A stretch of 64,000 bases of DNA from NCBI RefSeq assembly GCF_021134715.1, contig NC_060026.1, positions 11,709,001-11,773,000 on the forward strand. Reading direction: 5' to 3'. A program made the translations under genes and the position numbers. Under the pieces are notes generated by a model. That model made no database searches, was not told where the DNA came from, and saw only the letters and a program-made list of their open reading frames with translations. Each line of letters starts with the position of its first letter. Position 1 is the first letter of the stretch. Shown piece after piece: positions 35,001-48,600 of the stretch. Source of the stretch: Daphnia pulex (taxonomy: Eukaryota; Arthropoda; Branchiopoda; Diplostraca; Daphniidae).

Positions 35001-37919
35001 AAAAAGAAAACTAAATTTTTTTGTTTTACATTTCTGAAAACTTTTTTTTCGTGTGTGATGGGTGTCACCTGGGAAAAAAAAAGCCCTGCGACAAAAGAAG
35101 TGTCGGCCCTGGTCACGTACCTACGAGGTACCGGGAGTCATAAAAAGAAAATACGTTTAAAGCTTTCACGTGACCGTATCTCTGAACCCAAAGCTGCTGG
35201 GCTGATGACATTCTTCTTCTTCTTCTTCTTATTTCATCGTTCCATTTGACTTTTTGGTTAATTCGTCGTTTGTTTTTCTTTTTTTTTTGCCTTCTCTCCC
35301 AGGTCGGTGATGGCTTTGAGCGCTGACCTGATATGCGGCAAGATACCGGGATTGACGTACAAGCAGCGGCTGCTCTGCGCCGCCAAGCCCGACGCCATGG
35401 TGGCCATCAGCAACGGAGCCAAACTGGGACTAGCCGAGTGTCAGGAGCAATTCAAGTACCACCGATGGAATTGCACGGCCATCGGCAGCCGAAACGGATT
35501 CGGTCACGTCGTCGTTGTCGGTAAAATAAGAAAAACTAACAGAAAAACGTTTTTAACCAAATTTCTTCTCATTTCGTCGACTCAGACTTCCCCTTTAAAT
35601 TTCTCATTTGGTGTAAAAACAAACCGCCGAACGCGGTGCCCAGCAGAGAGAAAAGACAAAACGACAAAACATTTCTAACCGAAAAATCCCGGGCGTTCAA
35701 TTATAATTTAAAGACGGGCGGGCGGGCGGTAGAAGGACATAGTAGTCTGCGGCTTCTTTTTGGGGTTATGTTAAGTAAATGAGGACAATCTAAAGGAGGG
35801 AAGAAGAAATCGAAACGTCTGGGCAGCCTCCTACTATAGCTGTGGTCACCGCTGAAATGTAATTCAAATGTTTTGTGTCTCTCCCGGTGTATTACGCTCG
35901 AGTGACAAACACGGTAAGTATAAACCGCAGCTCGGCTCGGGTTCATACAGTCGAGAGAAATAGAAAGAAAAAATAAATACAAGTTTGGTCATGGCAACTG
36001 AGAGCTCGGTACTATTATATAGCGTATGTCTACACCGCGCCCAATCTAACTGGGCGGGTGGCCCGTCGTGAAAAAACATTTTCGTCGCTGAAAAAGAAAC
36101 GGTCGCCGAGAATTTTCTACCGGATGAAAAAGAATTTGAATAAACCAACCGAAAATGTTTGCGCAATTTAAAAATGCCTATCAACAAACAGACGAAATTG
36201 CAATGAATTATATCGTCTCCCATATTTGTCAAGCCCAAAAGGGGAATTTTGTTTTATTTCGGCATAGAAAATAAAAATTTTCTCTTCTATTCAAATATCT
36301 AACATAACATAATAACATACCCGGCGAAGAAAGTCTGGCTAGTCCCGGTGCCCGTCCTCGATTGAAACGACGCTGGGCGACGCTCAGCGGGGAGACGCAG
36401 AGGAACATACATATCTATAAGTTGCGAATTCGCCTTTTGAATCAGATAGGGTCGTCCAATGAAATACCCAAGAGTAAATAATCTAGACGCAGCACACAAT
36501 ACCGCCGCTTTCGCCTTTTTTGGGCCGTCTTCTAAGAAGAAATAAAATATCTCTCTCTCAGCTCTTACTCTGTGTGCTGTGCAGTATCTAAATTGTATAA
36601 AATAAAAGCCACAACTTTATATTTTCCTTTGCGCCAGCCAATGGCAATTTTCCAATGTAAAAAAACAAAAAATCGTTTGGTGGATTCTCCTTTTTGATCT
36701 GATTATCATTACCAACACCGTCGTGGATCCTTTTTGTTTCTTTTTCTTACAGGAAGCCGAGAAGCGGCTTATCTGTATGCAGTGTGGAGCTCCGGCCTGA
36801 CGTACGCTATCGCCCAGGCGTGCAGCCAAGGAGCTATCAGCTCTTGCGGTTGCGATCCGACCAAACGGGGCGGCAAGGACCTGGTCAGATCCATGCGCAG
36901 GTCCCATCGGGCGCGCAACGCCGCCAACGGAGCTAATACCAACGCAGGTAATGGAGGAGGTCCTGTGGCTGCCGGCGGAAACGGATGGAAATGGGGCGGC
37001 TGTTCGGCCGACGTCCGATCGGGAGCCTCGCTGGCCAAACGATTCGCCGACTCGAGAGAAACCGAAGGAGACGATAGGAGCTTGATGAATCTGCACAATA
37101 ATAAAGCCGGTAGAAAAGTGAGTCTTAAAATATCTTATCACTTCTTTATTCAGACTGTTTCCTGGAAATGATTATAATATATACCTTCTTTTCTTTTTTG
37201 TTCCTTTATCATTTGTGTGTATCTAGATTGTCAAATCGATGTTGAAGAAGGAATGCAAATGCCACGGAGTCAGCGGCAGTTGCTCACTCAAAACCTGTTG
37301 GGAGAAATTGCCGGCCTTCAGGGACATTGGCGATGCCCTGATGAAGCAGTAAATCATCGTTTTTGAATAGTTTTGTTAAACACATTATGATATGCCCATC
37401 AGCGCTGACTCGTTTTGATGTTGAATGTGTGGTGACAGGTACCGTGAAGCCAAGGCCGTCGTCGCCAAAGAGAGTCGCAGCGGCAACGACAGCAAGCCAC
37501 GCAAACTGTTGACGCTGCAGTTGCGTAGGAAGCCGCACAACAAGCCCCGTCTCTCGGAGCTGGTGTTTCTCAACTCTTCGCCAAACTACTGCGAGGCGAA
37601 CCCGTCGACGGGGTCGCTGGGTGTCGTCGGCAGGAGGTGTAATCGAACCTCAACAGGTAACTGGCAAATCAACATCAATAAAAGGAGATTTAGGAGTTGC
37701 TGTACATGGTCTGGAGAACAAGTAGTGGTGGCTTACAAACCTTGTTCTCTCTATTCTGTAATAGGTGCTGATGGCTGCAACCTGCTCTGCTGTGGACGGG
37801 GGTACAACACCCACCAGTTCAACCACGTCTCCCATCAGTGCAACTGCAAATTCCACTGGTGCTGCGAAGTCAAGTGCCAGACTTGCACCATCAAGAGCGA
37901 AGAGTACACCTGCAAATAA
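32076..37919 (+). CDS. Wnt7: Wnt7-type secreted signalling protein
   Basis: A lipid-modified ligand of Frizzled receptors. Six exons join in phase: 32076-32179, 35303-35520, 36753-37117, 37227-37348, 37439-37656, 37765-37919; 393 residues. The signal peptide ([13 protein letters not shown] core) lies in exon 1. Wnt landmarks are [16 protein letters not shown] (45-60), the glycosylation site RWNCT (89-93), [20 protein letters not shown] (186-), [24 protein letters not shown] with the palmitoylated Ser at 245, and the Cys-rich end [14 protein letters not shown]...EEYTCK. The SADVR block, SREAAY and [10 protein letters not shown] point to Wnt7. A Gly/Asn/Arg-rich linker (residues 142-185) is some 30 residues longer than usual in Wnt7. 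Intron 1 is 3.1 kb; intron 5 is 108 nt and open. It converges on Wnt5, whose stop lies 1.7 kb away. Confidence 0.92.
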
Positions 37920-39609
37920 AAATGAGAGAATTGTTCACTCGTAGACTGTACAATCTAGGACTGATAAATTTATGATAATGTGTTCGATGGGCTTGGAACG
38001 TTGAAATCTGATATGATGGATGTAGGCCTACAGTAATGATCAAGAGATTGATTCAGAGTCGTTTTTTAAATATGTATCCGAAATGTAATAACTCATCTGC
38101 ACTGACCTCGTTGGAAGAAATTAATTGCCCCCAATGTTGTTATATTTTAAGATTTCAAAAAATTGCTTCATCATCGTATTTTGGACGTGCCATTTCGGAA
38201 TGTGCCGATCAACTTGACGTATTGAGGTTCAAGAATATTGAGAATCATTTCCCATTGTTTTCACTGGTCATCCAAATCTCGCTGCTTTCTATTTTTTAAT
38301 TTGAGATTTTCCTTTTTTTTTTTCCCTTGAAACATAATAAAACAATAACAAACCATTTTTGAATCTTGCAGCAGACGAAATTCTGTCCGAAACGAAAAGA
38401 GAGGGAGTTTCGAACGATTTTTTGAATTTTGTTATTTCCTTGATAAATAATAAAAATAAAAAGATTAAAAAAACAAAACATTCAAGACCAAACTGTTTTT
38501 AATTATTATATGGGTTAATACTGAGTGTATTTCTTTTTCTTTTTGTTCTTATATGCGGGGAGGTGTACAATTTGTGTTTTCTTTTTTTTTTGTTCTGATG
38601 GACGAGGAATTTCGAAGTGATCATGACGTCACTTCGTTTTTTTTTGTAATGTAATAAGTTTTAACTTCTTCTTCTTTTTTTGTGTTTTATTCTTTTTTTT
38701 TCTTTTCTTGCATGTTGCTTTTCTCCCCATTCGTCTGTTTGTAATTTCTGGAGACAACGAACAAAAATAATTGAACAAAAACCCCCAATTGATAAAATAA
38801 TATCAAAATGTCAAATAATGTCAAAGGGCGTGGTGAAAGAAAAAAAACACAGAGAATCGCATGTTTTCGTCGTTTGGCTTGTTGAAAGAGGAAACATAAT
38901 AATTAATTTAAAAAAGAGAGCGGAACGAATACAAAAAAAAATCCTAAAAAATAATCGATTCAATCAATCAAATTTTGGCGCTCTCACACACACACACACA
39001 CACACGCACAGATACACACCGGCAGCGTATACACAATTACAAAAAGGCGAGTATTGGCGCGAACGGGAGAAAAAAATGATCGAATTCATGATTTTAAAAA
39101 TAAAACACGGCGATGAAAAAATTGTTTAGCCCCTCAAAATTAGAAACCGACAATAATCGAAGAAAAAAAAACACACGAAAAATTTCCACAAATTAAAAAA
39201 AAGAATCGATATTTTTCTGTCCCCCCCCCTTCTCAAAAATATTAAAGCGACACTCACACACGAAAAAAAAAAGAAATTGAAAAAATCACGTGATATTTAT
39301 AATACACATCGAATATAAATGGCGAAACAAAAAAATTAGAAACAGTGATGACAAATAATAATTATTCAAAACTGAAATGGTGGATTATGTAGCCAGGTAG
39401 AAAATTCAAAACGAAATTGGTAATTATCGAGTGAGAGAAAAGAACCAAAAAAAGTTGATATAATAAAATGGTATTTGTTTTGTGTTTCAATTTTTCTTTT
39501 TTTCTTTTAAGAGTTATTTTAGAGAATTGGGAAGGATTTTTATAGCTGGTTGTGTTTGTCGTCGTTATTCATTTGTCTGTTGCCCCACGCCAATAACTGT
39601 CGTTTTCAA
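37920..39609. other. convergent 3' spacer between Wnt7 and Wnt5
   Basis: It holds the 3' UTRs of both genes. AATAAA-type motifs at about 38336 and 38445-38458 could end the Wnt7 transcript. (CA)n near 38990 and A/T tracts fill the rest. No other gene. Confidence 0.5.
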
Positions 39610-42600
39610 TTACTTGCAGGTGTGAATGTCGACCGTTTTGATGCAAGTCTTGCACTCGACGTGACAGCACCAGTGGAATTTGCACTTGCAACGCTCTTTG
39701 ACCGTCGTCTTGAGCGTGTTGTAACCTCGTCCGCAGCACATGAGATTGCAGCCGTCCATCCCGGCAGACGTCCGGTTGCACGGCCTGCCGTAAGTACCTG
39801 GAAAAAAATTCAAAATGATTTCAAAATTTAATTTTAAAACTATTAAATTATTCTGAATGAATACCGAAAGATCCGATTGTTTTGTTGCGGAGGCAGTAAT
39901 CCGGCGACTCGTCCAGGTAAACCAAATCGTTAGCTGTCGGCAAATTGTACTGGGCATTTTTCACTTGGAGGCGGCCTCGTTTGTTCACTCTCACTTCGGT
40001 GGCTCCGTCGTACTTGTCTTTCATGAAATCACCTGCAATCAAAAAAGAAATTTGTTGCCATTATTATTATCATTATTATTATTATGGCCGAACTTAAACG
40101 TGATGTGAAATTGGGTAATAAATTTAACAAATGATGATTATTATTTTCGAATTTCATTTCGAAAAATAATAAAATAAAATAAATGAACAAAATGACATTA
40201 TGAATTTGCTTTCTCAATCGTTAGATGGCGTGCGACGAGGCCGTTACAAAAATCCCGCGTCCGTCGGGTCTCTCCCCGCGTCAAATGTTCGACGGACACG
40301 CGATGCGAGCGGCACTCGAAAGGACGACCGACGAAAAAAAAAATAGAAAATAAGAAGAAATCTCATGGAACAACTGCAATTGACGTTTCCCTCTCTCGTA
40401 TCCATTAATCTCGAGATGACGCAAAGACATGGAAAGTTGCCCGCCACCAAAAAAGAATAAAAATGAGAAGCTCCACGTCGTGTTGTGTATAATTACCGAT
40501 TTCTCTGAACGACGCCAGTTGCTGCCAGCACGTTACCAACGAGCCTATACGTCGAAAAGAAAAAGAAAAAATGAATAACATTTTAAAACAAGTTTTTTCT
40601 TTTCTTTTTGGCCATTTATTTTTTAAAATGAGCCGGTGAACTGCTACAAAGGAGTCAAAGGAAAGTACATAAAAGAGCGCAAGGATGTAACGAAAGAAAA
40701 AGAAAGAAAAAAGCTAATCATAATTCGTCTTACATGAGCCGGAGACTCCATGGCATTTGCATGTGACACGCGCTTTCTTAATCACGGCCTTTTGAAGACG
40801 TCGCCAACAGGAGGAGGAGCAGCAGCAGCAGCGGGAGCGGGAGTAGCGGACAATAACGTGAATTGAAAAATCATGTTCCAAAAGAAAAAAAAATGTTAAG
40901 ACACGCTGAAAAAAAGATTGAAACATCACCAGAAAAAGCGCCAAAAATCCCCTTTCTTTTGTGGAAAGAGATACGACAATGTTATACGACATGACACGAC
41001 ATAAACGACCCGACAAAACGGTCATTTCGTATACATAATCATTTTCTCTTTTAAAAAAATAAAAAAAAAGGGGTAGAAAATATTTTTTTGACTGGAAAGG
41101 ATTGGAAAAATATCTCTCTCCGGATGACATGGGCGGAGTAAAAAATTTTTCTCAGGTAACACAGAGATACATATATATATTTATTGTACCCCCCTATTTT
41201 TTGGGGGGGAAAAAAACCCACCCGCTGAGATAATCACGTGTTTAAAAATGAAATAGCGGCGGGTTAAATATACATAGGAGAGAAGAGATAGAACCGCTGT
41301 CATTCTCTTTCTCCCCCCTGATTTTATTTTATTTAATAAATGAGTCGGAAATGAAACGCTATATAGCACACACAAAAAAGGGGTGGGTGAGGGGCAGGGG
41401 GGACAACTACGCGCGGGCATATCTCAATTTAAAAAGGACACACGAAAAAAAAGTTCAAAGAGAAACCGGCTCCTACTTTTTGTTTTCAATTGGTCCTTAT
41501 CGCTAATTATTCCGCCCATTTTTGGACAGTACACCCCCCTCTTTCCTTTTCTCTTTATATGTACTTCCTATAGATGTGTATACGTAAAAAGATACAAATT
41601 TAAATTTCAGAATATCTCCCTCTTTTTCATTCTTCATTTGAATTTGTTTGACTAAACGTGACACGGTCAGCTGTGGGGGGAAATGATGGGAGGGCGGTTA
41701 TAACCCCCCAATACCCTCAAAAAATAAAATTTAACATCAAATGTGTTACATCAAGGAAGGAAGAGAGAAATCTAAACATACCCGACGTCCGGCTTCGTTA
41801 TTGTGTAGGTTCATCAAGCTGCGTCCTTGTTCGCGTGATCCTCGCTTGTAGTTCTTCTCACGTTCGCGGACGTCGACGAAGCCTTGCGTGAATCTTTAGA
41901 GATTCCGTCAAGAAGGAATTTGTGTGTCGGCGAGAAAAATTCGAGGAAATAGAAATCAATTTCTTTTTCTTTTTCTTTTTCTTTTTCTTTTTTTGATTGA
42001 TTGGATTTGATTTTTGTTGATTGGACTTACTTGTATCCATATTCAATGTTATCGCCGCAGCCGCCCCAAATCCATTCCTGGTTGAGATTCTTGGGTCGGA
42101 GGGCTCGGGAGCAGCCGCAAGACGAGAGTTGACCTTCTCGGCAGGCCCGTGAAATCGAGTGGACGACACCGGCGGCGGCGATCGAATGGGCGAACGCCGC
42201 TTCACGGCTCCCTATTTTTCATTTTTTTTTTAAATTCGAATCATGTCCGAAGAATTAATGATTGTAATCAAAACCCACGAATGGAAAGTAACAAAAAATA
42301 TAAAAATATTCAATTATATATAGACACGGAAAATGCAATCAAATTCAATCAGACATTTTTCTTTCTCTTGGATACAGCATTCCGTGTCTAAAGAAACTCC
42401 GGGGAAACAATCAAGGCGGGTCCGTCCCTCCTATGCAAATGATCTCGTCCATCATTTGCAATGACAAACCGAATCTTTTTTTTCTTCTTCTCGCATTTTC
42501 ATAATCAAGCGAGTCTGATTATATTCAATCAAATAATTTTACAAACGTGCATAATATGGAGCGCGCCCCAATCTGTTACGGCCATTAAGAATATAATACG

Positions 42601-45600
42601 ACCGAAAACCGTCATCCTCTTCACAAAAAGTTATATAAGAAGAGAGAAAAATAAAATTCTAAAAAAGGTCTGATTGTTTCCGATTCGGCGAGTAGATGTA
42701 GTCTGTCTGTCTGTCTGTGTGCTGGAAACTCATTCCTCCTCCTACCCGTTCCATTTCTATGCTAATGACCCACTCGACAATCGGAGAGAAACAGCAGCAG
42801 CAGCAGCTCTCCGATTCTCTCTCGTGATATCTTTTTGATATCATCCCGACTATATAGTCTAAATATAGAAAGAGGAGAGAAAAAAGATCTAGACAATCAT
42901 TTGATGTACAGACACGAGTATCGGGTCATCATCAGTTTGGCTTTTGATCGATGGAGCGCGCTGCCAGCCAGCCAGCCAGCGTGCGCTGGGGGTGATGAAT
43001 AGATGACGATATATAATATGTTATATGCGCTGCACGATATCGCAATGCCGGAAAAATCGACGGGGGCATATACTATACTGTATAGTGTATATACTATATA
43101 CGGAAATATCTATTCATTGGCCCTTTTTTTTTATTATTATTATTTTCACCCGATCCCCCCCCATTGATACGTTCAGTGGCTCTGCCAGATGACGTCCCTT
43201 ATCCCCCCAAACTCCTGACTGATGTCTTTCAAAAGAAAAAAAAAAGGCAATTTTGAGCGACCATATGCTCTTGTGTAACACACGGCATCTGTTACGAAAT
43301 CCAAAAAAATTTGCCTGGCCGTCCGTACCAATTTGTAAGACGGGTCCAAAGACGGTGGAATCTTCGACGGTGGAACAATTCCACCTCCTGTAGCGGAACT
43401 GCCACTGGCACTCGGCGATGCCGGCCCTGGCCCCGCGACCCACCGAGCTCATGTGATCCTGGTAGAGTTGGCACAATTTGGCCTGGCCAGGCGACAGCCC
43501 AGGGATTTGCGTGCACAGCGGCTGGGCTCCCACCATGTAGAGCTGAGGATTCCGCCACACCTCGTAGCCCTGGACGCCGAGATTCCTGACAGGGGAAAAA
43601 AATAGAAAATAGAAAAGAGAAAAAGACGTTTTATTTTTAACAACTTTTTCGGGAAGAAGTTAGTGAGCGAGAGGTGAAAAGAGCCAGTCGAGTCGACGAG
43701 AAACACGTCGCAAAAGAGGTCATCGTTAACATTTCAGAAAGAAAAAGAAGAAAAAAAGGGGAAACAACATTCTTATATAGTAGCTGATGGCCATGGCCGC
43801 GTCTGGCAGTGTGTCTAGCTGTTGTTGTTGTTACAAGAAGAAGTGGAGGAATGAATCAAAGAGTGTATATATATATGTGTGCTGGGGAGAGCAAACTTTT
43901 TCAGCAGCAGAAAAGAATATAAACAAGAGTCACACACACAGCACACACAAGCAGTTGCACATAAATCTCCGTGCAACTGCGGACGAGGGGGGAAAAATAA
44001 ATTCTGGGCAAGAAAATAATAAAAATAAATAATATTCGAAATTAAAGTTGATGTGGAATTTTTTGGTGAATGCTGACGTCATTATAAGTTAGATTCTATT
44101 TTTTGGGAGTATATAAGGAACTTTGTCTCTTTTTTTTTCCCAGAAAAAACAATGGAGACTGATGTTGTTTTATTTTGTTTGTTTTTTTTGTGTACATTTC
44201 GCTGATTTCAATCAGGTTATTTCTCTGCTGGCTTATCTCTGTTGGACCATCTCTCTTTCCCAATGTTTTTGTCTTTGCGTCTCTCTGATACACAAATAGC
44301 TATACATACGAACAATCAATAACAGCCAAACAAAATGTCCTTCTCGATTTTCTTTTCTTTTTTGTGCGACTCCGATGGAATTTTCGATTTGTTTTTTTGT
44401 TTTGAAAAAGGAAATTTTTCTGTGGTTTTGTAAGTTTTTAACTTTTACAAATAAAGCTATTACACGTTGACAAAAGAGAGAGAAAGAAAGGTGTGTGTGT
44501 TTTTTTATTCACTTTTATAACATCTCAGTCCCGCGGAATTACTGCTACACAACACACATACACACAAGGTGAGAGATCCTTGGACATTTTTCTTTATTAT
44601 ATGGAGAGAGAGAGACCGAAGACAAGCGCTCAGACTCTCTCTCTTTCTTTCTTTCTCTCTATAGGGTGATGGTGGTTGGGAAGCAGTTAAGTCGTAAAAT
44701 ATAAATAAATTTCTTCTTCTTCTTCTTATTTTTTGAAATAAGAAAAAGCTGTGCCTTCTCACCATATCCGGATGACTCCTATATACTCGGGAACCCCGAA
44801 GGTGCCGAGTCAAAAAATACAGAAATTTTGAATGAAAAATTTTGTGTTTTTTTTTTCTTTTGTGTGCGTGCTAGAGATGCAACAGCAGCAGCAGCAGAAG
44901 CTTCTGCTCTTTTGTCTCATTTTTGTTACTTTTGTGTGGTGGTGTCTGTTTTTGTATATTTCACTGCCATAGGGAGGGAAGAAGAAGAAGAGAAAGAACA
45001 GATAACACCAACTGGGAAAATGTTGAATATCATGGTCGAGTCATTTGTCTGATGTTTCTCCGTTTCTTTTGAGGGCCTCTTGGAGAGAGGCCTCCAGCAG
45101 GAGGAATCCCAGAGTTCAATTGGAATAATAAGACAACTGGGAATAGCGCATCTATACATGTATATGTATATACCATGTGTGTGTGTGTGTGTCTATAGCA
45201 ATTGTAAAAAAAAAAGGGTCAACTCAGTTCGTTCTTTTAAAAATAAAAAGCTATCGTCATTTTCACCTGATAGGGCTATACAAAAAAATTTTCTTATTTC
45301 TTTTTTTTTACAATTAAACTTGTTTTTTTTTTTAACTCATTTTACCCTTCACGTATTCATTCCCTCCCCGCTGTTTTTTTTCGCACTCGAGCGGGCGGCA
45401 GCGGCGGCGGCCGACAGTCAGCCGCCGCACCTTTTCTCATCTACCGCCGACACGAAAATTTGAAAAACCCGGCGGGGCCGCTCGCCACCGCGCCACCATC
45501 ACCGCACCACCGGCCGCCGCCACGCCATCTCATCTCTCAAACAAAAATTAAAAAATCAAAAGAAGAAAGAAAAGGAAAAAAATCAAATTTGATCAGAAAA

Positions 45601-48600
45601 GCGCGTGCCGTCATGGACGACTGACAAATTGATTTTTCCGAATAAGATGAAAATTTTTTGGAAAAAATGTATAATCACACCCATTTTAGATTGAAAAATA
45701 TCTAAATAGGACGCCAGACGAGCGAATAATAAAAAAAAGGGGAACGAGAAACGTCATTTCCGCCGACAGCAGCAAATGATTATTACAGCAGTTCTTGATT
45801 CTTTTTTCTTTCGGTTGTTGTTGTTGTTGTTAGGTTTTTTTCTTCTTTTTATTGCGTTCGGATTATTTGTACCCACTTTGAAATGAGGTGGGTATATATA
45901 TAAAAAGTGGGAGGAGCAAATGGCAGAAGCAATTTTCAACCGCCGCCGCTTTGCCTGTATATTTTTTTTTCACGCCCGATCCCTCCTCCCACCTTTAAAA
46001 AAGAATTTAAAAAAATGAAATAAAATAGAATTTTCTCTTCGAATGATATGCTTCTTATTTTATTTTTATTTTTAAAACTTCGCGGTAGGTCCCCCCCCCC
46101 CCCATCACCTTCTTCCTCTATGTATGTAATTCAAGGAAAAGAAACTTTTACCATATCTTCCCCCTTTTTCTTTCTTAATTTACTGTCGTGTGTGTTGGCT
46201 AATTAGAGCCGCGGGTGGTTTGATACTATACTACACGAGGACAATTAACATCCTTTTTTTTCTCTTTTTCTTTTATTTTCTCGTCTTTTTTTATTGCGTT
46301 TCAAATCAAATCAAATGAAACAAAAAAATAAAGAAAAAAAGAGGGGGGATATCACACGCATGGGGGGTGATGTGGAGCGACCCGATATACCACATTACGC
46401 AATAACCGACGGTGCTGTGTGTGTGTAGTTGTGTACTTCTTCTTTGCTTTCTGCGGTTTTCGGTTTGAGAAAAAGTAAATAAATTTCACGCAGTAAAGAA
46501 AAAAAGAAAAAAAAATTTTGGTGGAAAACGGACGCATAAATTCAATTGTTTGTGATTTCTCCCGGGCAATATATCAAACAACTCCCAACCCTCGACTGTG
46601 TAAATATACAAGGATCAATAGCGGTGTTGTGTATATACGTAATATATATCGGTTACGAACGTTCAAGTCGACTTTCAACAACAACCAAAAATCGAGGTGA
46701 TTATTCGATATGAAAATCAAATCGAGGCGCTATCAAAGTCGGAAATATTTTATTAAAAAATAAAAAATAAAATTTCCTTGTTTTATCCCCCCCCCCCCTC
46801 CACTCTAGACACTTTCATCGAGGATGAAAAGAGATGGAAACGATGGGTTTTCTTTCTTTTTTTTTCTCACACACACAGAGAGCAATACAGCATCATCAGA
46901 AGAGATTGAGGCGGCGGCACACACACATAGGAGAGAGAGAGAGAGGGACAATTCCGAAAAGAAAATTCCAACTCTCTCTTTCGAAAAAAGAAAATAGGAG
47001 GGATATCGGATATGTACGGTAGAAGAAGAGGCCTAGTATATCTTTTAGCTTTTGGCGCTTAATGGATGAGGGGGGTATATGCTGGAAGGTTTTTTTTTTT
47101 TCTTTTTCATGTTATTTACCACCAGCCTCTCTCGGGTCCTCTAAGATATATCTGAGCTAGAGAACTTCCTCCCCCTTATTTTTTTACCCACTCAGAAATG
47201 TAAAAATTTTTAAATAATTTAAACTATGGAAATTATTTTTCTTTTTTTGGTTTCGAAACCGGACAGAGTCATCGGAGATTTGTGTTATCGAAGGCAATGA
47301 ATTTCTTGGTCTTTCTTTTATTTTCTATCGCACAAAATAATTTAATGGCCTATCAATATAAAATTTCACTTTAGACGTCTATACAGAGCTAGGGGAAATT
47401 TCAATGGAATGACACGAAAACCTTTCACCCCTCCCGCAAAAGGTATATAGACTATAAGTGTCTTTGTTTTTTTGTTTTTTTATCCATCCAAATTTGGGAG
47501 AATAGATTGATATTTTCTATTTACTTTTTATAAATTCAAACCCAAAATGAAGGAATTTACGTAACTAACTTTTTGTTTTCTCGCCGAATCTTTTGTCTCT
47601 TTTTACGGTTAAACGAATAACAACACGACGCGGATAACCGGCCAACAAACAAAGGAAATAAACGACATTGAATTTGTCTGATAAATCTCCTTTTTGACCA
47701 AATTTTCCCTTTTTTTTTCTTCTTCTTTGAACTGAGAGTGAGACAATCGGCGGGATTTTGGTGTAATGAAAAGGTTGGAAAGGGAAAAATCGCCATCACT
47801 TCCAAGTCGAGTGAAATTGACGACAACAACAACGGCGCTTAAAGGGAAATGGCCTTATTTGTGCTCTTGCGGTATCTTATTATATGTGTGTTTGTGTGTG
47901 GGTGCCTGTTGTTTTGTTTTTTTCCTCTTTAATTCCACGATCGCGTAATAAAATAAAAAGTCGTTGAAATTCTCATTTCGCTAAAGTTCATTGTTCTATA
48001 AAAAAAAGGAAGATAGAGAAAGTCTTCAATCGGTTTACACATCAAATAGAAAATTTCTCCACCCGAAAAAAACCCCGCCAAATTCAAATTGAAAAAAATC
48101 AAATAGGAAATGGGATTTGATTTGCGCAACTATCGGGACCAGTATATCGATGGCCTCCAGCAGACCCTGACGGTTTTATTTTGTGTACATCAGATGAATG
48201 TTGATGATGGCCCTGAAAGAAAAAGAAACAGACGCGACACATCAGGAGAGAATATAAAGGGACAGCCGCGCTGACTGAAAAGAAATAAGGGAGGATATAA
48301 TCTCATTCACGGATGAACAACGGCCCGGGCAAATACACAACCAAGAAGAAGAATGAAACAGACAACAAATTCTTCTTCTTCTTCTCCTCATAACAGTTGA
48401 TAGAGAGAAAAGGGACCCCCAAATAACCCATCATCACAGTCCTTTTTGTGTGTGAGTGCGGAGAGACACACACACAGCGCGCCCAGTCCGTGTGTGTGTG
48501 CTGTGTGTCAGTTGGGAAAATATATAAAAGAGACCAGAAGACATCAGTCTCTTTCTCTCTTCTCTTTTGTCTTGTTGTTGTTGTGGTGGTGGTGGTCGTA

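Noticed and set aside
45377-45463. Ala-rich ORF end in the GC patch as an alternative Wnt5 exon
   Set aside because: It is on the strand opposite to Wnt5, and the minus strand there has no signal-peptide frame.
48100-48216. Exon-like stretch on minus strand inside Wnt5 intron 1 (good acceptor, ~38 open codons)
   Set aside because: Exon 1 joins exon 2 in phase and matches the Wnt5 family without it; including it finds no homology.
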